Below, piece after piece: positions 1 to 9,213 of a stretch of DNA of 64,000 bases. This DNA is from Flavobacteriaceae bacterium (GTDB lineage Bacteria > Bacteroidota > Bacteroidia > Flavobacteriales > Flavobacteriaceae). Positions within the stretch are counted from its first letter, which is position 1, and every line of letters begins with the position of its first letter. The position numbers and the translations under genes were made by a program. The notes below the pieces were generated by a model. The model did no database searches. It was not told where the DNA came from and was given only the letters and a program-made list of their open reading frames with translations. The DNA is taken from positions 44,345 through 108,344 of the forward strand of contig QXZA01000005.1 in assembly GCA_009886625.1 (NCBI GenBank), written 5' to 3'.

Positions 1-287
1 ATCCTGACAAAGCGATTATTTCTTTAAAGAGTGATCGTGAAACATCCTACAAGGTTTATATCGCGGTTCAAAACGAATTGGTAGCGGCCTATAATGAATT
101 ACGTAACCGTGAGTTTTTACGTCTAAACCCTAATTTGGGAGTCAACTATGTTGAGGCTCAGAAGAAGTATGATGACCCTAGAACCTCTGAAGATGATCGT
201 GAAGAATTGAAGCCCAAGTTAGATGTGGTGAAGAAAATGTATCCACAAAAACTTTCTGAGGCAGAATCTACTAGTAAATCAAGTTAA
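1..287 (+). CDS. exbD: ExbD/TolR family biopolymer transporter, C-terminal part (5' end outside window)
   Basis: Open in frame from base 3 to the TAA at 285-287, so only about 94 C-terminal residues are visible; the N-terminal membrane helix lies outside the window. The stretch containing KVYIAVQNELVAAYNELR is typical of the periplasmic domain of Bacteroidota ExbD proteins. ExbD works with ExbB in the inner membrane to couple proton flow to TonB-dependent outer-membrane transport. The TTG at 78 is an internal codon, not the start. The second exbD follows after 10 bases, so the two are probably co-transcribed with an upstream exbB. Family call is good; substrate unknown. Confidence 0.85.
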   Translation, partial: PDKAIISLKSDRETSYKVYIAVQNELVAAYNELRNREFLRLNPNLGVNYVEAQKKYDDPRTSEDDREELKPKLDVVKKMYPQKLSEAESTSKSS

Positions 288-297
288 TACATAAACT

Positions 298-780
298 ATG
301 TCAAAATTTAAAAAGAAAAAAGGAGGAGAGTTACCTGCAATTTCTACTGCATCTTTACCCGATATCGTTTTTATGTTATTGTTCTTTTTCATGGTTGCAA
401 CCGTGATGCGTGACAGTACTTTGATGATTGTAAACAAGCTTCCGGCTGCAGACCAAATTGAGAAGCTAGATAAAAAAGATCGTGTGATGTATATCTATGC
501 GGGCAAACCATCTAGTCGCTATGTGGATAAGTACGGATCTTCTGCAAGAATACAATTGAATGATAAATTTGCTTCCGTAAGTGAAGTAGGAGCTTTTATT
601 TTAGCCGAGCGTGCATCCAAGCGTCAAGAACTTCAAAACGTTCTTACTACCGCTTTAAAGGTGGATAGCGAAACTAAAATGGGTTTAATCCAAGATATAA
701 AACAAGAATTGAGAAAAGTGAGTGCGTTAAAAATCAACTACACTACACGAGTTGGTGACTACACACAAAACATTAATTAA
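298..780 (+). CDS. exbD: ExbD/TolR family biopolymer transporter
   Basis: A 160-residue protein with a short basic cytoplasmic tail (MSKFKKKKGGELP), one membrane helix around residues 20-38 and a periplasmic domain. The motif SLPDIVFMLLFFFMV carries the conserved membrane aspartate that takes part in proton translocation in the ExbB-ExbD motor energising TonB. It follows another exbD by 10 bases; paired ExbD subunits are common in Bacteroidota, which may form mixed complexes. A rho-independent terminator at 804-833 closes the operon. Function is assigned from family and neighbour; which TonB receptor it serves cannot be seen. Confidence 0.9.
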   Translation: MSKFKKKKGGELPAISTASLPDIVFMLLFFFMVATVMRDSTLMIVNKLPAADQIEKLDKKDRVMYIYAGKPSSRYVDKYGSSARIQLNDKFASVSEVGAFILAERASKRQELQNVLTTALKVDSETKMGLIQDIKQELRKVSALKINYTTRVGDYTQNIN

Positions 781-803
781 TATTGTTGTAATTTACTTTA
801 ATT

Positions 804-833
804 AAAAGTGTCTTTTTAAGGCACTTTTTTTTT
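804..833 (+). terminator. intrinsic terminator after the exbD pair
   Basis: AAAAGTG (804-810) pairs with CACTTTT (822-828) across an 11-base loop, followed by a run of T to 833. It lies 23 bases after the exbD stop, correctly oriented to end the operon. Confidence 0.7.
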
Positions 834-846
834 ACATTAAGTTGTC

Positions 847-1560
847 GTGAGTTTACACTATAAATACGGTCTTTTTTTAATTTTCTTCCTTTTGGAATTT
901 ATCTCCTTTGGGCAAGAACCTACTTTTGTCATTGAGGAAAATCCAAATGAGGTAATAGATTCTTCTTTCTACAGAGAAGATCAAATTTATTTGGGCGTTT
1001 CTTTTGTTGGCTTAGTGAGTGATCAAGAGAATTTTATTGCTAAAGGTCTTTCCAGCCACTTTCAGTGGGGTGTGGTTCGGGATTTTCCAATTGTTACTTC
1101 GGGTCAATTAGCAGTAGGTCTTGGTTTGGGTATGGGATTCGATCGTTATACTACCAATTTGAATCGAATCGAAGATACTCAAGGAAAAGGAATTTACTCA
1201 CTTAATACAGATGTAACAGCCTCTTCTTTATTTTTTTCCATGCAATCTATAGAACTTCCCATTAGTTTTCGGTGGAGGAGTTCTTCTCCATCAGATTATG
1301 CTTTTTGGAGAGTATATGGTGGAGTCGCCTTTCAATGGAATTATCGAATGCGCGCTGAAATAGAAAACGTTTCTCTGCCTGTTAAGAGGGAGCTTAATCA
1401 GCTAGCTTCAACTGCTCACTTGAGTTTTGGATATAATACATGGAATTTTTATTTGGCGTATCGTTTGACTCCTTTTTTCAAAACGGAATCGATTTCATCT
1501 CAAACACTTCCCATAAATATTACTCCCATCAAAGTAGGATTGATTTTTTATCTACTTTAA
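847..1560 (+). CDS. PorT-like outer-membrane beta-barrel protein
   Basis: 237 residues starting at GTG 847; no upstream ATG is available in frame. The N-terminus is a signal peptide (hydrophobic stretch ending near FISFGQ), followed by alternating hydrophobic/polar strands rich in aromatic residues and ending in GLIFYLL, as in small outer-membrane barrels of the PorT/OmpW-like fold. Proteins of this kind beside rpoN and asnS are usually labelled PorT family in Flavobacteriaceae. True PorT helps assemble the type IX secretion system; that role is not shown here by sequence alone. It converges on rpoN, 17 bases away. An unrelated structural barrel is the main alternative. Confidence 0.6.
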   Translation: MSLHYKYGLFLIFFLLEFISFGQEPTFVIEENPNEVIDSSFYREDQIYLGVSFVGLVSDQENFIAKGLSSHFQWGVVRDFPIVTSGQLAVGLGLGMGFDRYTTNLNRIEDTQGKGIYSLNTDVTASSLFFSMQSIELPISFRWRSSSPSDYAFWRVYGGVAFQWNYRMRAEIENVSLPVKRELNQLASTAHLSFGYNTWNFYLAYRLTPFFKTESISSQTLPINITPIKVGLIFYLL

Positions 1561-1577
1561 GTACTAATGAATTTTTG

Positions 1578-3020
1578 TTATAATTCTTTGCGCATTCTAG
1601 CTACTGGAATTTCGAGTTGCTCACGATATTTTGCAACTGTACGTCTCGCAACGATATACCCCTTTTCTTTTAATGTTTTTGAAAGAATTTCATCTGTCAG
1701 GGGTTTTTTCTTATTCTCCTCAGAAATTAACTGTTCCAACATGTTTTTAATTTCTATGGAGGATACATCTTCCCCTTCATCATTTTTTAATCCCTCAGAA
1801 AAGAATGTTTTAAGTAGCTTGACACCATAGGGAGTCTCTATATATTTACTGTTGGCCACTCTAGAAACGGTAGAAATATCCATTTGAATTTTATCCGCAA
1901 TATCTTTTAAGATCATGGGTTTGAGTTTACGTTCATCACCTGTGAGAAAATATTCTCTTTGATGATCAATAATGGCTCGAATGGTTAGATATAAAGTTTG
2001 ATGACGTTGTTGAATAGCTTCAATAAACCATTTTGCAGCATCAAGCTTCTGTTTTATAAAAAGGACAGCATCTTGTTGTGATTTTGATTTATTGGTGCTT
2101 TCTTGATAGCCAGTAAGCATTTCTTTATAGGCATTTGATACTTTTAATTGAGGTGCATTTCTACGGTTTAATACTACTTCAATTTTTCCTTCCTCAATAG
2201 TCATGATAAAATCAGGAACCACGTGGGTGTTTTGTACAGTATTAGAGAGTGCACCTCCTGGTTTTGGATTCAAATTGCTTATAAGGTCCAAAGCAATTTT
2301 CAATTCCTCTTTGGTTATGCCTATACGTTCTTGAAGTTTGTTGTAATGTTTATGTGAAAAGTGATCAAACTCATCTTTAATAATTCTACATGCGTGTTCC
2401 ACTTCAGGGCGATCTTTTTTCTTTTTTTCCAATTGAATACGGAGACATTCTTGCAATGATCTCGCACCCACTCCAGGTGGGTCTAATGTTTGAACAGATC
2501 TTAAAATTTTTTCTAAATCACTTTTTTCGACTATGATGTTTTGGGTAAACGCCAAGTCATCAATTAGTTCGTTTGTAGTTCTTCTTATGTAGCCGCTTTC
2601 GTCTATGCTTCCAATAAGAAATTCTGCGATTTGCATTTCTTCTTCATTGAGAATTAGATTGCCCATTTGTTGATGTAAATGCTGATGAAAACTGATTCCT
2701 CCGCTAAGGGGAATGGTTCTGTCTTCGTCATCGCTACTGTAGTTGTTGGTATGCAGACGGTAAGCAGGAATCTCATCATCACTCAAATATTGATCCACAT
2801 CAATTTCATCTGCTTCAATGGAAGTATTTCCTTCATAATCCTCTTCAGGATTATTGGCAATAGTTTCTTCTTTTCCAGTTTCTAATGCTGGATTTTCTCC
2901 GATTTCTGCCTCAATTTTTTGTTCAAGGTCAAGTGTAGATAGTTGAATCAACTTCATCAACTTGATTTGTTGAGGAGAGAGTTTTTGAGAAAGCTTTATT
3001 TGGAGCTGTTGCTTTAGCAT
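1578..3020 (-). CDS. rpoN: RNA polymerase sigma-54 factor
   Basis: 480 residues with the three sigma-54 regions in order: the Gln/Leu-rich activator-interacting region I (starting MLKQQLQIKLSQKLSPQQIK), an acidic linker near residues 55-95, the core-binding domain, the HTH region (DISTVSRVANSKYIETPYG) and the RpoN box ARRTVAKYRE near the C-terminus that reads the -24 element. Sigma-54 requires an AAA+ activator, none of which is in this window. It directs transcription of genes with GG/GC promoters. asnS lies upstream on the same strand at 45 bases. Length and motifs are complete; high certainty. Confidence 0.96.
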   Translation of the reverse strand: MLKQQLQIKLSQKLSPQQIKLMKLIQLSTLDLEQKIEAEIGENPALETGKEETIANNPEEDYEGNTSIEADEIDVDQYLSDDEIPAYRLHTNNYSSDDEDRTIPLSGGISFHQHLHQQMGNLILNEEEMQIAEFLIGSIDESGYIRRTTNELIDDLAFTQNIIVEKSDLEKILRSVQTLDPPGVGARSLQECLRIQLEKKKKDRPEVEHACRIIKDEFDHFSHKHYNKLQERIGITKEELKIALDLISNLNPKPGGALSNTVQNTHVVPDFIMTIEEGKIEVVLNRRNAPQLKVSNAYKEMLTGYQESTNKSKSQQDAVLFIKQKLDAAKWFIEAIQQRHQTLYLTIRAIIDHQREYFLTGDERKLKPMILKDIADKIQMDISTVSRVANSKYIETPYGVKLLKTFFSEGLKNDEGEDVSSIEIKNMLEQLISEENKKKPLTDEILSKTLKEKGYIVARRTVAKYREQLEIPVARMRKEL

Positions 3021-3065
3021 ATTTATTGATTCAATACGTAAAGATAAAACTTTACAGCATACGAA

Positions 3066-4499
3066 TTAAAAAGAAGCATTTTGAGGAGTTCTAGGGAAGG
3101 GTATTACATCTCGGATATTATTCATTCCAGTTGTAAACTGAACCAAACGCTCAAAACCAAGTCCAAAACCACTATGTGGTACGCTTCCAAAACGTCTTAA
3201 ATCTAAATACCACCAGAGTTCTTCTTTGTCAATTTCCATTTCTTCAATTCTTTTTTCCAGTACATCCAAACGTTCTTCTCTTTGGGAACCACCTACAATC
3301 TCTCCAATCCCTGGAAACAATATATCCATTGCTCTTACTGTTTTTTCGTCATCATTTCTTCGCATATAAAACGCTTTGATGTTGGCGGGATAATCAAATA
3401 AAATGACAGGACAGTTAAAATGTTTTTCAACTAAAAAACGCTCGTGTTCACTTTGAAGGTCTACTCCCCATTCCGTGATAGGAAATTGAAACTTCTTCTT
3501 TTTGTTGGGCTTAGAGTTTCTTAAAATTTCATACGCTTCTGAATAACTCACTCGTTTGAAATCATTTTCAACTACAAATTTTATTTTCTCTAAAAGACCC
3601 ATTGGACTTCTCTCCAGCTGGGGTTTGCTTTTTTCTTCTTTGTCAAAGCGTTCGTCAAGAAAGTGTAAATCTTTCTCACAACGACTCAATACTTTTTTGA
3701 GCACTGAGGTAATAAACTTTTCAGCCAAGTTCATATTATCATTCAAATCGTAAAATGCCATTTCTGGTTCGATCATCCAAAACTCTGCTAAGTGTCTTGT
3801 GGTATTCGAGTTTTCTGCTCGAAATGTTGGACCAAAAGTATATACATCTCCCAATCCAAGAGCGTAAGATTCAGCTTCTAGTTGACCCGATACCGTAAGA
3901 TTTGTTTCTTTTCCAAAGAAGTCGTTCTTATAGTTTATTTCTCCCGACTCATTTAAGGCTGGTTTTTTTGGATCTAAAGTTGAAACACGGAACATTTCTC
4001 CAGCTCCTTCTGCGTCACTTCCAGTAATGATGGGAGTGTTTACGTAAAAAAAACCTTCTTCTTGGAAGAATTCATGAACAGCAAAGGCTAAAGCAGAACG
4101 TACACGCATTACCGAAGAAAAAGTTGCAGTCCGAACTCTTAAATGTGCTTTTTCTCTTAAAAATTCAAGACTGTGCTTTTTGGGCTGAATGGGATATTTT
4201 TCTGGATCTGAAGCACCTAAAACAGTTGTTTTTTCAACTTGTAATTCTACTTTTTGACCACTCCCTTGACTTTCAACTAATGTTCCTTCAAGCTCAAGGG
4301 CAGCACTGGTTGTAATTTGTTTTAATAGCGATTCTTCTAAAGCTTCAAAATCTACAACACATTGAAGGTTGTCAATAGTGGAGCCATCATTTAATGCGAT
4401 AAAACGATTAGCCCTAAAGGTTCTTACCCAACCCTGAACTACACAGGATGAGTTTGTTGCACCATTTTGTAAAACGTCTTTAATTTTTACTGCTTTCAT
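3066..4499 (-). CDS. asnS: asparaginyl-tRNA synthetase
   Basis: 477 residues, class IIb aminoacyl-tRNA synthetase charging tRNA-Asn with asparagine in the cytoplasm. The N-terminal OB-fold anticodon-binding domain (about residues 17-110) is followed by the catalytic core; motif 2 contains FRAENSNTTRHLAEFWM and motif 3 GFGLGFERLV. The ending IPFPRTPQNASF is typical of AsnS rather than AspS. A Bacteroidota -7 promoter element (TATCTTTG, 4526-4519) sits 19 bases upstream of the ATG, so asnS has its own promoter and probably drives rpoN downstream as well. Confidence 0.97.
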   Translation of the reverse strand: MKAVKIKDVLQNGATNSSCVVQGWVRTFRANRFIALNDGSTIDNLQCVVDFEALEESLLKQITTSAALELEGTLVESQGSGQKVELQVEKTTVLGASDPEKYPIQPKKHSLEFLREKAHLRVRTATFSSVMRVRSALAFAVHEFFQEEGFFYVNTPIITGSDAEGAGEMFRVSTLDPKKPALNESGEINYKNDFFGKETNLTVSGQLEAESYALGLGDVYTFGPTFRAENSNTTRHLAEFWMIEPEMAFYDLNDNMNLAEKFITSVLKKVLSRCEKDLHFLDERFDKEEKSKPQLERSPMGLLEKIKFVVENDFKRVSYSEAYEILRNSKPNKKKKFQFPITEWGVDLQSEHERFLVEKHFNCPVILFDYPANIKAFYMRRNDDEKTVRAMDILFPGIGEIVGGSQREERLDVLEKRIEEMEIDKEELWWYLDLRRFGSVPHSGFGLGFERLVQFTTGMNNIRDVIPFPRTPQNASF

Positions 4500-4518
4500 G
4501 AATTTGCTTTTAGCGAGG

Positions 4519-4526
4519 CAAAGATA
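4519..4526 (-). promoter_or_regulatory. -7 promoter element upstream of asnS
   Basis: TATCTTTG matches the Bacteroidota -7 consensus TAnnTTTG, 19 bases before the asnS ATG. No clear TTG -33 element is seen at the expected distance. Confidence 0.45.
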
Positions 4527-4567
4527 AGTTTATTTGAGAAAAATTGCAGAATGTAAGAGGAGTTCCC

Positions 4568-6940
4568 TTACTGATCTAGAATTTCAATTTTTGGTTCCTT
4601 CAATACTTTATCATTACTAATTGTATCTTCTAATGAAATGAGTAGAGAGGGGAGTAAGATTAAATTTGCCAACATTGCCATAAGGAGGGTTACCGCGACC
4701 AATCCGCCCAAAGCTTGTGTCCCTCCAAAATTGGAAGATAAGAAGACAGAAAAACCAAAAAATAAGACAACTGAAGTATAAAACATACTGATGCCAGTTT
4801 CTCTGAGGGCAGCAAAAATAGCTTGTTTGATTTTCCATTTATTTGAAATCAGTTCCTGCCTGTATTTGGCAAGAAAGTGAATGGTGTCATCCACTGATAT
4901 TCCAAAAGCTATACTAAAAACTAAAATGGTTGAAGGTTTTAGGGGAATACCCGCAAAACCCATTACACCAGCCGTTATAATAAGTGGGAGTATGTTTGGA
5001 ATCAATGAAATTAAGATCATTTTGAAGGATCGGAACAAATACGCCATAAAAAAAGCAATCAATAAAATGGCAAGCGATAATGAAAGGATCAGATTGTTGA
5101 TAAGGTATTTAGTTCCCTTTAAAAAGAGAAGTGATTTTCCAGTTATGTTTACTCCATAACGGTCTTCTGGAAAGATTTTAGCAATAGCTTTTTTCAATTC
5201 AGCTTCTATGGTCTCCATGCGTTCAGTGTCAATATCTTGCATAAAGGTGGTGATACGACCAAATTGTCCAGTACCATCCACATATCCATTCAAGAGTTGA
5301 CTGTCTCCATTGGCCTTACTTAAATAGGGATAAATAAAGCTGTTTTCTTGAGTAGTGGGCAGACTGTAGTAATTTGGATTCCCATTATAATAAGCTTGCT
5401 TAGCAAATTTTACAGCATTTACAACAGATATTGGTGGGGCTAATTCTGGATATTCACCAATTACGTCCTGAAGTTGGTTCATTCGCTTCAAGGTTGCTGG
5501 TTTTATAATTCCATTTTCACGCTTACTATCAAGCCAAATTTCTACAGGGACAATTCCATTAAAGCTTTCATCAAAGAATTGAATGTCTTTAAAAAAGGGT
5601 GCGCTTTTAGGCATATCTTCAATAATGCTCCCTGAAATTTTAATTTGGTAAATTCCTATTATCCCTATAATTAATCCCAAGATCGAAACGATGTAAACAT
5701 TAATACGCTTTTCTCGAACTTTACTCTCCATCCAGCTTACAAAATAATCTATAGATTTATTTTTTAAGTGCTTTAGGTGCTTCTTTTTAGGAAGGTTCAT
5801 AAAGCTATAAACAATTGGGATGATTAAAAGTGAAAGTAGAAATATGGCAACAATGTTGATCGAGGCAACCACTCCAAATTCCTTTAAGATTTTACTGTTG
5901 GTTAAGATAAAAGTTGCAAATCCTGACGCGGTGGTAAGATTGGTCATTAAAGTAGCATTTCCAATTTTGACAATTACCCGTTGTAAGGATTTTGCTTGAT
6001 TGTTGTGTTTGGCTACTTCCTGTTGATATTTATTTATTAGAAAAATACAATTGGGTATTCCAATCACGATAATCAAGGGAGGTATTAATGCCGTTAACAC
6101 AGTGATTTCATATCCTAACCATCCTAGTATTCCAAATGCCCACATTACCCCTACAGCCACAACGATAAGTGAAATAAAGGTGGCTCTAAATGACCTAAAA
6201 AATAGAAAGAAAATCAAGGAGGTTATAAGGGTAGCTCCCAGAATAAAAAGTCCGATCTCATCTACTATATTCTGGGCATTAAGTGTTCTGATATAAGGCA
6301 TACCCGAAATACGGATATCCATTTTTGTTTCGTTCTCAAACTTCTCTATCAATGGGATAAATATTTTGAAAATAAAATCTTTACGAGCTGCAGTATTTAC
6401 AATGTCAGGATCCATATAGATCAGTGAACGAATTGTATTACTTTCTGAGTTGAATACTAGGTTATTGTAGAAGGGTAATTCTAAAAATAATTTTTGTTTG
6501 AATGCAACAAGAGCTGTAGAGTCTTTTGCAGCACTAAGCTTGACGGGCTCTAGTGTGAAGCTTTCTGATTTTGAGTCTTTGGTGAGTTCTTGAAGGTTGT
6601 CTATAGAAAGTACAAAGTTGATTTCTTGGAATGCAGTAATACTATCATTGAGTTGACGCCAGGCATTGCGCTTTTGGGGTGTAAAAAAGTCTGAATCTTC
6701 TAAAGCTACTACTATAACATTTCCTTCTTCGCCAAAAGTGTTTACAAAGGATTGATATAATATGTTTTCAGGATGATCATCGGGTAATAAATTGGCTTCT
6801 GTAAAAGTAAACTGCATGTGCTTCCATTGGGAAGCCCAAAAACCAGTGAGTGCGATAAGTACGGCAAGAATTACTATTCTATTTCGAAGAATAAGTCGTG
6901 CCACTAGGCCCCATATATTTGATTGTTTTTTCTTTTTCAT
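4568..6940 (-). CDS. MMPL/RND-superfamily transporter
   Basis: 790 residues organised as two repeats, each with one helix, a large extracytoplasmic domain and a bundle of five or six membrane helices, the standard plan of the RND superfamily MMPL/HAE3-like exporters. The second bundle carries GISVDDTIHFLAKYRQEL, where the acidic pair in a helix fits the proton-relay site. These proteins move lipids or hydrophobic compounds by proton motive force; the substrate here is unknown. It starts 37 bases after frr on the same strand. No membrane-fusion or outer-membrane partner is adjacent, in keeping with HAE3/MMPL types that act alone. Confidence 0.9.
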   Translation of the reverse strand: MKKKKQSNIWGLVARLILRNRIVILAVLIALTGFWASQWKHMQFTFTEANLLPDDHPENILYQSFVNTFGEEGNVIVVALEDSDFFTPQKRNAWRQLNDSITAFQEINFVLSIDNLQELTKDSKSESFTLEPVKLSAAKDSTALVAFKQKLFLELPFYNNLVFNSESNTIRSLIYMDPDIVNTAARKDFIFKIFIPLIEKFENETKMDIRISGMPYIRTLNAQNIVDEIGLFILGATLITSLIFFLFFRSFRATFISLIVVAVGVMWAFGILGWLGYEITVLTALIPPLIIVIGIPNCIFLINKYQQEVAKHNNQAKSLQRVIVKIGNATLMTNLTTASGFATFILTNSKILKEFGVVASINIVAIFLLSLLIIPIVYSFMNLPKKKHLKHLKNKSIDYFVSWMESKVREKRINVYIVSILGLIIGIIGIYQIKISGSIIEDMPKSAPFFKDIQFFDESFNGIVPVEIWLDSKRENGIIKPATLKRMNQLQDVIGEYPELAPPISVVNAVKFAKQAYYNGNPNYYSLPTTQENSFIYPYLSKANGDSQLLNGYVDGTGQFGRITTFMQDIDTERMETIEAELKKAIAKIFPEDRYGVNITGKSLLFLKGTKYLINNLILSLSLAILLIAFFMAYLFRSFKMILISLIPNILPLIITAGVMGFAGIPLKPSTILVFSIAFGISVDDTIHFLAKYRQELISNKWKIKQAIFAALRETGISMFYTSVVLFFGFSVFLSSNFGGTQALGGLVAVTLLMAMLANLILLPSLLISLEDTISNDKVLKEPKIEILDQ

Positions 6941-6977
6941 GAAGCTCTGTTGGCTGCCAATTTTGTGTAGAATGCGA

Positions 6978-7529
6978 TTACACTGTTAAAATTTCCTTCT
7001 CTTTAATTCTGAAAATTTCATCTGCTTTTGCATTGTATTGATCTGTTAACTCTTGAACATCGATCTCATAATTTTTTTGAATATCCTCAGAAGCATCAGA
7101 TTTTTTGATTTCATCATTTGCATCTTTTCGTGCCGCGCGGATACCGATTTTAGCATTTTCAGTTTCAGATTTTGCTAGTTTAGCGAGATCCCGACGACGC
7201 TCCTCTGTCAAGGGAGGGATATTGATGATTATTGATTCTCCATTGTTCATTGGATTGAATCCTAAGTTTGCAATAAGAATCGCTTTTTCTAATTCTTGAA
7301 GCATTCCTTTTTCCCATGGTTGAACGGTTAATGTTCTTCCGTCTGGGGTATTGATGTTAGCAACTTGAGTGATAGGAGTCATGGTCCCATAGTAATCTAC
7401 TTTTACACTGGCTAGCATAATAGGGTTGGCCTTTCCAGCTCTTAAGTTGAGCATTTCTTTTTCCAAATGCGCCAAAGCATGCTCCATGCTCTCTTTTGCT
7501 GTATCAACGATAAAATCCATTTCTTCCAT
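6978..7529 (-). CDS. frr: ribosome recycling factor
   Basis: 183 residues, near the usual 185. It begins with the three-helix-bundle segment (MEHALAHLEKEMLNLRAGKA) containing the conserved LRAGKA/NP region, followed by the small alpha/beta domain (GRTLTVQPWEKGML) and ends in a charged helix. With EF-G it splits post-termination ribosomes. It lies 11 bases downstream of pyrH, the conserved bacterial pyrH-frr pairing, and should be co-transcribed with it. Confidence 0.97.
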   Translation of the reverse strand: MEEMDFIVDTAKESMEHALAHLEKEMLNLRAGKANPIMLASVKVDYYGTMTPITQVANINTPDGRTLTVQPWEKGMLQELEKAILIANLGFNPMNNGESIIINIPPLTEERRRDLAKLAKSETENAKIGIRAARKDANDEIKKSDASEDIQKNYEIDVQELTDQYNAKADEIFRIKEKEILTV

Positions 7530-7540
7530 AGCTGCGTTTT

Positions 7541-8248
7541 TTATAAATCAACTCGAGTTCCTATATTTTCTCCTTTGACTACACTCATCAAATTTCCTGG
7601 AGTATTCATGTCAAAAACAATAATTGGTAGTTTGTTTTCTTGACTGAGAGTAAAAGCTGTAGTGTCCATCACTTTCAATCCTTTTTTTAGAACATCATCA
7701 AATGAAATAGAGTCAAATTTTACGGCTTCTTTATTCTTTTCTGGGTCTTCATTGTAAATACCGTCTACGCGAGTTCCCTTTAAAATAACATCAGCATTGA
7801 TTTCTATTGCTCTGAGTACAGCTGCAGAATCTGTTGTAAAGTAAGGATTTCCTGTTCCTGAGCCAAAGATGACTACCCTTCCTTTTTCAAGGTGACGAGT
7901 AGCTTTTCTTTTGATAAAAGGTTCTGCAATGGCTTCAATTTTTATTGCTGTCTGAAGACGTGTTGGAACATCGTTATTTTCAAGGGCACTCTGAAGTGCT
8001 AGCCCATTTATCACGGTAGCAAGCATTCCCATATAATCCGCTTGAACCCTATCCATTCCTTTACTTGCTCCAGATACTCCACGGAAAATATTTCCTCCTC
8101 CAATAACTATTGCGATTTCTAAGCCCAAGTCAAAAACTTTCTTGATTTCTTTGGCATAGCTGTCTATTCTAACAGGATCAATTCCATGGGTAAGATCTCC
8201 CATTAAGGCTTCTCCGCTTAATTTTAAAAGTATTCTTTGGTATTTCAT
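7541..8248 (-). CDS. pyrH: UMP kinase (uridylate kinase)
   Basis: 235 residues of the amino-acid-kinase fold: the N-terminal [13 protein letters not shown] nucleotide-binding strand-loop, the [10 protein letters not shown] glycine loop and the [15 protein letters not shown] substrate loop are all present. It phosphorylates UMP to UDP with ATP in pyrimidine nucleotide synthesis. It heads a pyrH-frr unit; a TATATTTG promoter element lies 17 bases upstream of its ATG, separating it from the nad operon. Confidence 0.97.
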   Translation of the reverse strand: MKYQRILLKLSGEALMGDLTHGIDPVRIDSYAKEIKKVFDLGLEIAIVIGGGNIFRGVSGASKGMDRVQADYMGMLATVINGLALQSALENNDVPTRLQTAIKIEAIAEPFIKRKATRHLEKGRVVIFGSGTGNPYFTTDSAAVLRAIEINADVILKGTRVDGIYNEDPEKNKEAVKFDSISFDDVLKKGLKVMDTTAFTLSQENKLPIIVFDMNTPGNLMSVVKGENIGTRVDL

Positions 8249-8265
8249 GTAGATGAATGTGTGAA

Positions 8266-8273
8266 CAAATATA
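8266..8273 (-). promoter_or_regulatory. -7 promoter element upstream of pyrH
   Basis: TATATTTG on the minus strand matches TAnnTTTG, 17 bases before the pyrH ATG in the 95-base gap after nadC. No convincing -33 TTG at the usual spacing. Confidence 0.45.
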
Positions 8274-8343
8274 AAAATTAAAGAAGAATTTATTTAAGTT
8301 AATTAAGAACAATCTGCCTAATGAGTCACTTGAAAAAGTTTAT

Positions 8344-9213
8344 TTAAGATAAATCCGCTTTTAAGCTCAAATCAATCGGTTTTGCGGCATAAGTCAAGGC
8401 ACCCATTGAAATGTAATCTACCCCTGTTTCAGCCATTTCTATTAAATTACTTTCAGTAATATTTCCTGAAGCCTCAGTGGGTAACTTTTTATTAATTAAC
8501 TGAATTGCAGTGACAAGTTCTTTGGGAGTAAAATTATCCAGTAAAATTCTACTAACCCAGTTAAAAGGTAAAATTGCATTGATTTCAGAGAGGTTTCTTG
8601 CCTCTACAACCACTTCCAATGGTTTAGGAAGTGAATTTAAGTACTGCTCTGTTTTTTGAAGTGCTTCTGTCATGCCACCACAAAAATCCACATGGTTGTC
8701 TTTGATCATTAAGGCATCAAACAGCCCCATTCTATGGTTCGTTCCTCCACCAATTAGAACGGCCCATTTTTCAGGATATCTAAAGTTGGGTGTTGTTTTT
8801 CTTGTGTCTAAAAGTTGACAACTCGTATGTTTTATTTTTTGATACAATCTATTGGTGAGGGAAGCAATTCCACTCATTCTTTGCATAGAATTTAAAACCA
8901 AACGCTCTGTTGCAAGGATAGATTGTGTATTTCCTTGAATAGTAAATGCTATAGTTCCTTTTTTCACCTTACTGCCTTCCGTTGCAAGGGGCTTGAAGAT
9001 TAAACGAGAATCATAGCGTTTAAAAAGGATTTCAGCAAGTTCTATTCCCGCCAGAATTCCTTCTTCTTTTACTAATAACTTAGCTGTACTTTCTGCCTCT
9101 TTAGATATACAAGATTGACCACTGTGATCTCCTAGACCAATATCCTCCTTTAGGGCTTCATCGATAAAATGATTGATATTGTTTTTGTACTGCTTTAAAA
9201 AATAACTAGGCAT
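8344..9213 (-). CDS. nadC: nicotinate-nucleotide pyrophosphorylase (quinolinate phosphoribosyltransferase)
   Basis: 289 residues; converts quinolinate plus PRPP to nicotinate mononucleotide, CO2 and PPi, the third step of de novo NAD synthesis. Visible family features are the DTRKTTPNFR segment with substrate-binding Arg/Lys, GGGTNHRMGLFDALMIKDNH, and the C-terminal GVDYISMGALTY loop. Its start overlaps the end of nadB by 8 bases, so the nadA-nadB-nadC order forms a translationally coupled operon. Confidence 0.96.
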   Translation of the reverse strand: MPSYFLKQYKNNINHFIDEALKEDIGLGDHSGQSCISKEAESTAKLLVKEEGILAGIELAEILFKRYDSRLIFKPLATEGSKVKKGTIAFTIQGNTQSILATERLVLNSMQRMSGIASLTNRLYQKIKHTSCQLLDTRKTTPNFRYPEKWAVLIGGGTNHRMGLFDALMIKDNHVDFCGGMTEALQKTEQYLNSLPKPLEVVVEARNLSEINAILPFNWVSRILLDNFTPKELVTAIQLINKKLPTEASGNITESNLIEMAETGVDYISMGALTYAAKPIDLSLKADLS